A DNA stretch of 18,967 nt, taken from the NCBI GenBank assembly GCA_035294325.1, contig DATGLE010000025.1:1-18967 (forward strand), read 5' to 3'. Below, one piece after another: positions 5,895 through 12,081 of this stretch. Source of the stretch: DATGLE01 sp035294325 (GTDB taxonomy: Bacteria; Chloroflexota; Ktedonobacteria; Ktedonobacterales; Ktedonobacteraceae). The notes under the pieces were generated by a model, which was not told where the DNA came from, made no database searches, and saw only the letters and a program-made list of their open reading frames with translations. The translations under genes were made by a program, and so were the position numbers. Each line of letters starts with the position of its first letter. Within the stretch, counting starts at the first letter, position 1.

Positions 5895-7319
5895 ATGACC
5901 CCGGATGAAGTCTTAAGATTTGCCAGAGAAAATGGCGCAAAGATGGTAGACCTCAAATTTGTTGATCTGCCCGGCACCTGGCAACACTTCAGCATTCCTT
6001 TGCATGAGTTGAAAGAGGAGACCTTCATCGAAGGCGTACCGTTCGACGGGTCCAGCATTCGCGGCTTCCAGGCCATCAACGAAAGCGATATGCTGGTGAT
6101 CCCCGACGCCGGCACCGCCTTTATGGATCCCTTCACTGCCACACCCACTCTGAGCCTGACCTGTAACATTGCTCACCCCGGCCCGGCTGGCTATAAGAAG
6201 CCCTATACGCGCGATCCACGTTATGTTGCCCAGAAAGCGGAGGATTACCTGCACACCAGCGGGATTGCCGACACAAGTTATTTCGGCCCGGAGGCCGAAT
6301 TTTACATTTTCGACGAGGTGCGCTACTGCTCCACAGATAACAAGCAGTACGCAGAAGTTGACTCGGAAGAGGCACACTGGAACGGCGAGCGAGAACGCGG
6401 CAAAGGACATCTGATGACTGTCAAGGGCGGCTACTTCCCGGTTGCCCCTAATGATACATTGCAGGACCTGCGCGCGGAGATGGTATTGCAGCTCGAAGCG
6501 CTCGGCGTTCCCGTCGAGGCTTTCCACCACGAAGTGGGCGCCCCGGGCCAGGCGGAAATCGACATTCGCTTCAATACGCTGGTCAAGACCGCCGATAACA
6601 TGCTGCTGTACAAGTACATTACCAAGAACACGGCGCGCAAATATGGCAAGACGGTCACGTTTATGCCCAAGCCCGTCTTCGGCGACAATGGCTCGGGTAT
6701 GCATACGCATCAGAGTCTCTGGAAGGACGAGCAGCCTTTGTTCTATGACAGCGAGGGCTATGCCGGCATCTCTCAACTCGCGCGCTACTATATCGGCGGC
6801 CTCCTGATGCACGCGCCGGCGATTCTGGCGATTGCCGCTCCAACCACTAACAGCTACAAGCGCCTGGTGCCCGGCTTCGAGGCGCCCGTCAACCTGGTAT
6901 TCTCGAAGGGCAATCGCAGCGCCGCCGTCCGTATTCCTTTGACCGATAATCCTAAGGCCAAGCGTATCGAGTTTCGCCCGCCCGATCCAACGGCCAATCC
7001 ATACCTCCTCTTCTCTGCATTGCTGATGGCCGGCCTTGATGGCATTCGCCGCGAGATCGAGCCGAGCGAGTATGGCTATGGACCGGTAGACCGTGACCTC
7101 TACCACATGTCCGCCGAAGAACTGCGCGAGATCTGCTCCGTGCCGGCCTCGCTGGACGAATCACTCAAGGCGCTCGAAACCGATCATGCCTTCCTGCTGG
7201 AAGGAGACGTTTTCACCACCGACCTGCTTGAGAAGTATGTCGAGTTGAAGCGCGAGCAGTCCGAACAGGTGCGCCTGCGCCCCAATCCGATTGAGTTCGC
7301 TTTCTACTACGATGCCTAG
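5895..7319 (+). CDS. glnA: type I glutamine synthetase
   Basis: Glutamine synthetase makes glutamine from glutamate, ammonia and ATP and is the main entry of ammonia into metabolism; type I enzymes form cytoplasmic dodecamers. The 474 residues fit the GSI-beta length. Motifs in order: VPFDGSSIRGF near residue 50, GPEAEFYIFD, KGGYFPVAPND, EVGAPGQAEIDIRF, MPKPVFGDNGSGMHTHQSLW (metal/ammonia region), NRSAAVRIP and RIEFRPPDPTANPYL (glutamate/ATP region). Tyr403 in RDLYHMSAEEL aligns with the tyrosine adenylylated by GlnE in enterobacteria, so control by adenylylation is possible; glnE is not in view. A GA-rich SD (GAAGAGGAGA, 5875-5884) precedes the ATG. The gene appears monocistronic, closed by a very long palindrome. 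Assignment is secure. Confidence 0.97.
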   Translation: MTPDEVLRFARENGAKMVDLKFVDLPGTWQHFSIPLHELKEETFIEGVPFDGSSIRGFQAINESDMLVIPDAGTAFMDPFTATPTLSLTCNIAHPGPAGYKKPYTRDPRYVAQKAEDYLHTSGIADTSYFGPEAEFYIFDEVRYCSTDNKQYAEVDSEEAHWNGERERGKGHLMTVKGGYFPVAPNDTLQDLRAEMVLQLEALGVPVEAFHHEVGAPGQAEIDIRFNTLVKTADNMLLYKYITKNTARKYGKTVTFMPKPVFGDNGSGMHTHQSLWKDEQPLFYDSEGYAGISQLARYYIGGLLMHAPAILAIAAPTTNSYKRLVPGFEAPVNLVFSKGNRSAAVRIPLTDNPKAKRIEFRPPDPTANPYLLFSALLMAGLDGIRREIEPSEYGYGPVDRDLYHMSAEELREICSVPASLDESLKALETDHAFLLEGDVFTTDLLEKYVELKREQSEQVRLRPNPIEFAFYYDA

Positions 7320-7332
7320 ATAAACTGATTAT

Positions 7333-7363
7333 CTGGAAGATGAGGCGAAGCGCCATCTTCCAG
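7333..7363. repeat. hairpin directly after glnA
   Basis: CTGGAAGATG (7333-7342) pairs with CATCTTCCAG (7354-7363) around AGGCGAAGCGC, which can itself pair GCG with CGC. The right arm shares 7360-7363 with the next palindrome, so the two structures compete or stack. No T-run follows on either strand. Confidence 0.7.
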
Positions 7364-7430
7364 GGGAAAAAAAACAGGCGAAGGCACACGCGCGACGCGC
7401 GTGTGCCTTCGCCTGTTTTTTTTCCCCTGG
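7360..7430. terminator. 71-nt perfect palindrome, probable bidirectional terminator after glnA
   Basis: The 35-bp arms are exact reverse complements about the single central A at 7395. Reading outward from the centre, the stem has a GC-rich core (CAGGCGAAGGCACACGCGCG, 7375-7394), an A8/T8 tract (7367-7374 and 7416-7423) and a CCAGGGG/CCCCTGG tip. A GC-rich stem followed by T8 is the classical intrinsic terminator layout on both strands. The extra seven paired bases beyond the T-tract are not needed for termination and make the palindrome unusual. Confidence 0.8.
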
Positions 7431-7471
7431 CGCGTGCGTTGCTCACCACGAAAGAATATCATTACCGGACG

Positions 7472-7500
7472 GGACAACGGCGGCAAGAATGTGCTATAGT
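7472..7500 (+). promoter_or_regulatory. candidate extended -10 promoter of moaA
   Basis: TGCTATAGT (7492-7500) is an extended -10 box (TGn plus TATAGT). GGACAA at 7472-7477 lies 17 bases upstream as a weak -35. Transcription from about 7507 would leave roughly 50 bases before the moaA ATG at 7558. Confidence 0.45.
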
Positions 7501-7557
7501 ATAGTATATACACCTGATGAAATGGACCATATTGCACTAAAAAGAGAGGCTGCACGC

Positions 7558-8553
7558 ATGGAACCCCTGGTTGATAGCTATGGACGACGCATTAAAAGTA
7601 TGCGTATTTCCATCACCGATAAATGTAACTTCCGCTGCACCTACTGTATGCCCGCCGAAGGTCTTCCCTGGCTCAAGAAAGCCGAGATTCTGAGCTATGA
7701 GGAGATCGTGCGTATCGCCCGCGTCGCCGTCAACATTGGCATTGAGCAGATCAGGCTCACCGGCGGCGAGCCTCTGGTACGCCGCGACGTGCCGGATCTG
7801 GTCCGGCAACTGCGCGCGATTGAGGGGCTGCGCAGCCTGAGCCTGACAACCAACGGCGTTCTGTTGAAGCAGCAGGCCGGAGCGCTCGCCGAGGCGGGGC
7901 TAACACGCATTAACGTCAGCCTCGATTCGTTGAATCGCGAGAAGTTCGCGCAATTGACGCGGCGCGACCAGATTGACCGCGTTCTGGAGGGCCTGGCAGA
8001 ACTGGAGAAATACCCATCCATCCATCCGATCAAGATCAATGCCGTCGCCATGCGCGGCTACACCGAGGAAGAAGTGCTGGATTTCGCTCGCCTGGCGCGG
8101 CGCAAAGCCTACGTCGTGCGCTGGATCGAGTTCATGCCGCTCGATGCGGACCAGATCTGGCGCAAGGAGGATATCCTGACCGGCGCAGAGATCAAGGCGA
8201 TTATCGAAGCCGAGTATGGGCCGCTGGTGCCGATCACGAGTGGCGATCCTTCCGAGACGGCGCGCCGTTATACCTTCAGCGACGGCATAGGCGAGGTTGG
8301 CTTCATCAATCCTGTGAGCGAACCCTTCTGCGCCAGTTGTGACCGTATCCGCCTCACCGCCGATGGACAATTGCGCACCTGCCTCTTCGCCACCGAAGAA
8401 ACGGACCTTCGCTCAGTCGTGCGCTCGACGGACGATGACGAGATCCTTGCACGGACCATCCGCCAGGCTGTATGGCATAAGGAACTCAAACACTACATCG
8501 GTGACAAACGCTTCAAACGGGCCAACCGCAGCATGTCGATGATCGGCGGCTAA
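7558..8553 (+). CDS. moaA: GTP 3',8-cyclase MoaA
   Basis: MoaA is a radical SAM enzyme that, with MoaC, turns GTP into cyclic pyranopterin monophosphate, the first step of molybdenum cofactor synthesis. The 331 residues contain the SAM cluster motif C23-x3-C27-x2-C30 (CNFRCTYC), the SAM-contacting LTGGEPL, the VSLDSL strand, the second 4Fe-4S site C258-x2-C261-x13-C275 (CASCDRIRLTADGQLRTC) and the terminal MIGG, whose double glycine is needed in known MoaA proteins. The frame is open from 7489, but ATG 7558 is preferred because AGAGAGG (7543-7549) lies eight bases upstream and the family N-terminus (LVDSYGRRIKSMRISITDKC) begins there. No other moa gene is in view. The 3' end is followed by a palindromic element. 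Confidence 0.96.
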   Translation: MEPLVDSYGRRIKSMRISITDKCNFRCTYCMPAEGLPWLKKAEILSYEEIVRIARVAVNIGIEQIRLTGGEPLVRRDVPDLVRQLRAIEGLRSLSLTTNGVLLKQQAGALAEAGLTRINVSLDSLNREKFAQLTRRDQIDRVLEGLAELEKYPSIHPIKINAVAMRGYTEEEVLDFARLARRKAYVVRWIEFMPLDADQIWRKEDILTGAEIKAIIEAEYGPLVPITSGDPSETARRYTFSDGIGEVGFINPVSEPFCASCDRIRLTADGQLRTCLFATEETDLRSVVRSTDDDEILARTIRQAVWHKELKHYIGDKRFKRANRSMSMIGG

Positions 8554-8575
8554 TCCCCAAACTCTCGCCCACTAC

Positions 8576-8685
8576 TCGCGCGGCTGCGTCGCGCAATAAA
8601 TGGAGAGTGTGGAGTGGAAAAAGGCGCTTCGCGCCTTTTTCCACTCCACACTCTCCAGAAGGCGAGCGCCGCCGCCGCAAGCAAG
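8576..8685 (+). repeat. L-palindrome-R element, copy 1
   Basis: Left block CGCGCGGCTGCGTCGCGCAA (8577-8596), four-base gap, perfect palindrome 8601-8657 (27-bp arms, TTC loop, core GGCGC-TTC-GCGCC flanked by A5 and T5), three-base gap, right block from 8661 (GGCGAGCGCCGCCGCCGCAA, to 8685). The core followed by T5 could act as an intrinsic terminator for moaA, and by symmetry on the other strand. The paired extension of 17 bp outside the A/T tracts is beyond what a terminator needs. The same architecture occurs at 14833-14943 and 16270-16374. Confidence 0.8.
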
Positions 8686-8759
8686 TGATGGGATAGAGAA
8701 GCCGCACGGGGGGAGATAGCGCAGTGTGGGAAATGCATTGCGCGCAGTGATACTTAAAG

Positions 8760-8805
8760 GGCAAGCACCGCAGGCGCGAGCAGGTCGGCGTATCGGAAAT
8801 CAGAA
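8760..8805 (+). repeat. solo R block with tail, second copy
   Basis: GCACCGCAGGCGCGAGCA (8765-8782) and GGAAATCAGAA (8795-8805) repeat the arrangement at 4344-4389 at identical spacing. It lies 75 bases beyond the R block of element copy 1, in the same orientation. Confidence 0.65.
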
Positions 8806-8989
8806 ACTCTCTTACAACTAAAGTGCAAACGGTAGCCACAGGTTCAGTTACTAAAAAACAGACCGTTCGTTGTTATAGTTAAATAGATAATATATATGCA
8901 GTCCAAGCTATACTCGCATCATGTATGCGGCAAGGACTGGATACAACTCAGGTCACAAGTTGAAGCAATAGGACCAGAAAGAGGACTCT

Positions 8990-9196
8990 GTGGTAAACGA
9001 AGAAGCGGAATTGCTCACAGTTCGTGAAGTGGCAAAACAACTACGTGTAGATGACACTACTGTTAGAAGATGGATCAAAAACGGCGTCCTGGATGCGATC
9101 ACGCTGCCCCATCATGGGCTACGCCAGGCTTACCGGATCCGTCGCTCTACGTTAGAGGCTTTGCTGGCCCCACCAGGTCAACCTGTCAAATCGTAA
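8990..9196 (+). CDS. small excisionase-type (MerR-like) helix-turn-helix DNA-binding protein
   Basis: A 68-residue protein made of one winged-helix domain. LLTVREVAKQLRVDDTTVRRWIKNGVLDAITL (about residues 8-39) is the classical excisionase/MerR helix-turn-helix, and YRIRRSTLEALLAP the wing and last helix. Such proteins bind DNA as excision factors or small transcription regulators. No integrase, att site or phage gene is nearby, so a regulatory role is more likely than excision, but its target is not evident. The start is GTG 8990 with AGAGG just upstream; the next codons VNEEAELL lead directly into the domain. Composition is more AT-rich than the neighbours. A long inverted repeat follows the stop. 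Confidence 0.8.
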   Translation: MVNEEAELLTVREVAKQLRVDDTTVRRWIKNGVLDAITLPHHGLRQAYRIRRSTLEALLAPPGQPVKS

Positions 9197-9212
9197 TCAG
9201 ACCTGGCATACC

Positions 9213-9275
9213 AATCACAAGCCGGAGCACAGGGTATTTGTCGAGCACAGCTACCCTGCGCTCCGGCTTGTGATT
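9213..9275. terminator. 24-bp inverted repeat after the small regulator gene
   Basis: Arms 9213-9236 and 9252-9275 pair with one mismatch (9229/9259); the outer 16 bp (AATCACAAGCCGGAGC and its complement) are perfect. The loop is 15 bases. It lies 17 bases after the stop codon. There is no strong T-run, so termination would depend on the long stem alone. It lacks the TTC core and the L/R flanks of the palindromic elements. Confidence 0.55.
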
Positions 9276-9509
9276 ACTCTATCAGAGAATCGGCATTTGA
9301 CGCCCCCCGATTGCATATGGTATGGTTAGGCGTAATGGCTGTGTGTTCTTTATCTTCATAACCTGCTGTACTTCACATTGTAGCGCTTTTCTTCTTTCAT
9401 ACGCTGCAATAGCGGTTTCGCGCCTCCACTACGTGCAGCGTAACGCTCCGGCGTAATAGTATTTAGTTTACTCTCGGCGCGTACTTCAATGAAGAAGGAG
9501 GCATTGCAC
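9276..9509. other. leader region of the solute-binding protein gene
   Basis: No gene is supported. The stretch is moderately AT-rich and should hold the promoter of the lipoprotein gene. TAATAGTATTTAG near 9454-9466 is a possible -10 area without a clear -35. Confidence 0.4.
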
Positions 9510-11279
9510 ATGCTTCACAATAGCCGCCTCATCAACAAAGCCTGGCTTCCCCCTCTCGTCGCGCTGATCCTCTTGCTCGCCGCCTGTGGTGGTGGCAGCA
9601 GCGCGCCCACAACAACACAACCGGGCGCGGCCAAAGCTCCGGCTAGCCAGCAGACGTTGATCTGGCCCATTCCAGGGGTGACGGACATCGCCACACTTGA
9701 TCCGGCGCTTGCCGAAGATGTGTACTCCGGTCAGGCCATCAGCATGCTCTTCAATGGTCTCGTCACGTATAATGACAAAACGCAACTCGTCCCCGACCTG
9801 GCGCAGTCGTACTCATTGAGTCCCGATGGGCTGACCTGGACCTTCCACCTGCGGCCAAACCTCAAGTTCAGCGATGGCACCCCCCTGACCTCGGCTGATG
9901 CGGCCTACAGCATTGACCGCTCGTTGCAGCCAGCCACCAAGTCCGGTTTTGCCCTCACGGAACTGGGGGCCATCAAGGATTCTGATAAGCTGAATGCAGG
10001 CAAGATCAAGACTCTCATCGGCGATAGCCTGCTGACCCCCGATCCGCAGACGTTCGTCATCGTGACCAGCAAGCGCGCTGCCTATTTACTGGATTCGCTC
10101 AATGCCTCCCCGGCCAACATACTTGAAAAGAGCCTGGTCTCGAAGTATGGGCTGGATTTTACCAAACACCTGATCGGTGGCGGTGGTGGTGCCGGCCCCT
10201 GGATCCTGCACCAGTACATTCACAGTCGCTATCTCGAGTTCGTGCCCAATCCTAACTACTACGGGCCGAAACCGCAGTTAAAGAAGGTGGTAATGCCTAT
10301 CTACGCCAAGCAGGACACCACCTACAAAGATTACCAGGTGAACCGCGTGGATTTCTCTTTCGTGCCAACCGCCGAACTCGCGGGAGCGAAGGCGCTGCCA
10401 AAGGGGCAGTTCCGCGAGGACCCGGCACTGAACGAGGAGTTCTTCACTATGAACTACCTGGTCAAGCCCTTCGATAATATCAAGGTGCGCCAGGCATTCG
10501 CGCTCGCTCTCAATAAGGATCGCATCGCCCAGTTTATCTACAAAGGCTCGGTCATCCCCACCAACCATATCATTCCGCAGGGGGCAGCGGGTTACAATCC
10601 TGATCTGACCGGCCCCGCCGGCGTGAAGAGTACGGCAGGCGATCCGGCGCTGGCAAAGAAACTGCTCCAGGAAGGTTTGCAGGAAGAGGGGCTGACCATT
10701 GCCTCGCTGCCGCCAATCAGCTTCGAGGTCTCATCCGGCGGCCAGCAAGACCTGCGCAACACATGGGCAGCGGCGCAGCAGATGTGGCAGAGCGCACTGG
10801 GCATTCCCGTCAAGATCAACGACACCGATTTCAATAAGCTGGTCAAAGACATCACCGGCTCGGTTGGCAACGGCAACGTGATGGCCCTGGGCGTTGGCTG
10901 GAACGGCTCTCCCGATCCCTACGACTGGATGACGATGCAGTTTGCCGCCGGTTCAGGTGTCAATCTCTCGAACTACGGCCAGAACCACGCGAGCGATGCT
11001 GCGCAGCAGCAGCAGACGCAGCAATTGCTCTCCCAGGCCGATTCTAATGTTTCGAATCGCGCGCAGCGTTTGCAGCAGTATGCGCAGGCCGAGCAGCAAA
11101 TCGTCAACGATGTGGGCTGGATCACCATCTACCAGGTAAAGACGATCTACGTGGTCAAGCCGTGTGTGCAAGGCTGGCCCCATAACGCTTTCGGCCAGTT
11201 CTCTATGACACAGGCCGATTGGGGCAACATTTACATCTCGACGCAGACGCCGTGTTCGATCACTAACGCCTATCCATAA
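9510..11279 (+). CDS. family 5 extracellular solute-binding lipoprotein (oligopeptide/dipeptide ABC type)
   Basis: A 589-residue periplasmic-type binding protein, expected to be lipid-anchored outside the membrane and to deliver peptides, nickel or other solutes to an ABC permease. The N-terminus has a hydrophobic segment ending LLLAAC, a lipobox with Cys26, then a flexible GGGSSAPTTTQPG linker. The SBP family 5 signature follows: SMLFNGLVTYND, LVPDLAQSYSLSPDGLTWTFHLRPNLKFSDGTPLTSADAAYS, and later VRQAFALALNKDRI. The start at 9510 is chosen because AAGGAGG (9494-9500) lies nine bases upstream; starting at 9489 would put the SD inside the gene and add MKKEALH before the signal. No permease or ATPase gene adjoins it, so it is an orphan. 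A 72-nt palindrome follows the stop. The ligand cannot be read from sequence. Confidence 0.92.
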   Translation: MLHNSRLINKAWLPPLVALILLLAACGGGSSAPTTTQPGAAKAPASQQTLIWPIPGVTDIATLDPALAEDVYSGQAISMLFNGLVTYNDKTQLVPDLAQSYSLSPDGLTWTFHLRPNLKFSDGTPLTSADAAYSIDRSLQPATKSGFALTELGAIKDSDKLNAGKIKTLIGDSLLTPDPQTFVIVTSKRAAYLLDSLNASPANILEKSLVSKYGLDFTKHLIGGGGGAGPWILHQYIHSRYLEFVPNPNYYGPKPQLKKVVMPIYAKQDTTYKDYQVNRVDFSFVPTAELAGAKALPKGQFREDPALNEEFFTMNYLVKPFDNIKVRQAFALALNKDRIAQFIYKGSVIPTNHIIPQGAAGYNPDLTGPAGVKSTAGDPALAKKLLQEGLQEEGLTIASLPPISFEVSSGGQQDLRNTWAAAQQMWQSALGIPVKINDTDFNKLVKDITGSVGNGNVMALGVGWNGSPDPYDWMTMQFAAGSGVNLSNYGQNHASDAAQQQQTQQLLSQADSNVSNRAQRLQQYAQAEQQIVNDVGWITIYQVKTIYVVKPCVQGWPHNAFGQFSMTQADWGNIYISTQTPCSITNAYP

Positions 11280-11285
11280 TGGATA

Positions 11286-11357
11286 AAAATCGGGTGAGCA
11301 GTAACGGAAGCGGGAGGGCGGCCGCCCTCCCGCTTCCGTTACTGCTCACCCGATTTT
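11286..11357. terminator. 72-nt perfect palindrome between convergent genes
   Basis: The 36-bp arms are exact reverse complements with no loop; the centre is GCGGCCGC at 11318-11325. The outer ends are AAAATCGGG and CCCGATTTT, so on both strands a GC-rich stem ends in a short T-run. The position, six bases after one stop and 12 bases before the other, fits a shared bidirectional terminator. A DNA cruciform is also possible given the absence of a spacer. It has no L/R flanks and no TTC core. Confidence 0.8.
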
Positions 11358-11369
11358 ATGAAGATCGTT

Positions 11370-12023
11370 TTACAAAGGCGTGGTCATGATTGTGTCGTAA
11401 AACATCAGCTCGAACTCGTGGCTCAGGCGTACCGCGCGGGTGATGCGGCTCCGTTCATCGGGCGTATCGTAGCGCTCCAGCAGCGCCACATCGACCGGGC
11501 TGACATGTGTCTTGAGGTCATCGTGCGCCGTGAAAAATGCAACCTGCTCTTTGCTCAAACCGTAGTGCTGCATCAGGGCCGGTCCAACGCGAGCGCAGAT
11601 CTGGATGAAAATATCCTCGCTCGCGCTCACCGCCGCCAGCCTCTCGCCTGGCGAGCCATAAGCAAGCATCCAGTAAAAGAAGGTAGTCAGCGCCATGCAG
11701 CCTGCTAGCGGCTCCACGGCATCAAAATCGGCCCGGGACAGCCCCACAGCCTCACCAAAGCGCAGCAGCAGGCGGTATCCCCCCACTTTGGGCGTCAGTT
11801 TAGCAATCAGCAACTCCTGCACGTCGAGATCAGATGCCCCGGCGATTGCCAGGGCATCGAGCCGGTACGCCTGGCGCACCAGCCACCAGTCTTGCAGCGC
11901 GAAGAGGCGCAACCGCTCTACCGGCAGCGTGCCATCCTCGATCCGCTGCCAGAGGGCATGGTACAAGAGGCGCTGGCGCAGCGGCCCCATATCTTCGGTC
12001 AGGATGTTATCGGCGAAACTCAT
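11370..12023 (-). CDS. TenA / PqqC-like haem-oxygenase-fold protein
   Basis: A 217-residue, all-helical protein resembling the TenA/THI-4/PqqC superfamily: an early FALQDWWLVRQAYRLDALAIA helix, FFYWMLAYGSPGERLAAVSA in the middle and a C-terminal RITRAVRLSHEFELMFYDTIM. Members include thiaminase II, PqqC and haem-oxygenase-like di-iron oxidases. The di-iron subgroup has HxxxDxxH in its late helix; here the aligned place reads H167-DDLKT-H173, so the usual metal spacing is absent. A cysteine-dependent TenA active site is not obvious either. It is last in the operon, 58 bases after xylulokinase. The start is ATG 12023: AGGAG lies about ten bases upstream, whereas the TTG at 12047 would put that SD inside the gene. 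The biochemical role is unknown. Confidence 0.65.
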   Translation of the reverse strand: MSFADNILTEDMGPLRQRLLYHALWQRIEDGTLPVERLRLFALQDWWLVRQAYRLDALAIAGASDLDVQELLIAKLTPKVGGYRLLLRFGEAVGLSRADFDAVEPLAGCMALTTFFYWMLAYGSPGERLAAVSASEDIFIQICARVGPALMQHYGLSKEQVAFFTAHDDLKTHVSPVDVALLERYDTPDERSRITRAVRLSHEFELMFYDTIMTTPL

Positions 12024-12081
12024 ATCTTGCGCGCTCCTTTCGCTCAAGCGGGCCGGCTTGCTCGCTACGCGTGCAGCGCCC

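Larger units (their letters stand above)
8554..8989. other. intergenic region between moaA and the helix-turn-helix gene
   Basis: No gene is supported in this 436-base stretch. It contains one complete L-palindrome-R element (8576-8685), a second R block with its tail (8760-8805), and an AT-rich stretch near 8866-8898 (TTGTTATAGTTAAATAGATA and a TATATAT) that may hold the promoter of the downstream small gene. TATACT at 8909-8914 is another -10 candidate. Confidence 0.6.

Noticed and set aside
5913..7106. A 397-codon open frame antisense to glnA
   Set aside because: The plus strand encodes an intact glutamine synthetase with all motifs; the antisense product matches nothing I recognise.
5895..7319. 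Functional link of glnA to the F420 block through glutamate use by CofE
   Set aside because: glnA is on the same strand but separated by a convergent/divergent gene and its own control region; glutamine synthetase consumes glutamate for nitrogen assimilation, so proximity alone does not support a link.
8576..8685. The palindromic elements as insertion sequence ends or MITEs of a known IS
   Set aside because: L and R blocks are not inverted copies of each other, there are no visible target duplications, and no transposase is present in the window. A novel mobile nature remains open.
8990..9196. The excisionase-type gene as evidence of a prophage or integrative element
   Set aside because: No integrase, attachment repeat, tRNA gene or phage gene lies near it; small proteins of this type also serve as host regulators.
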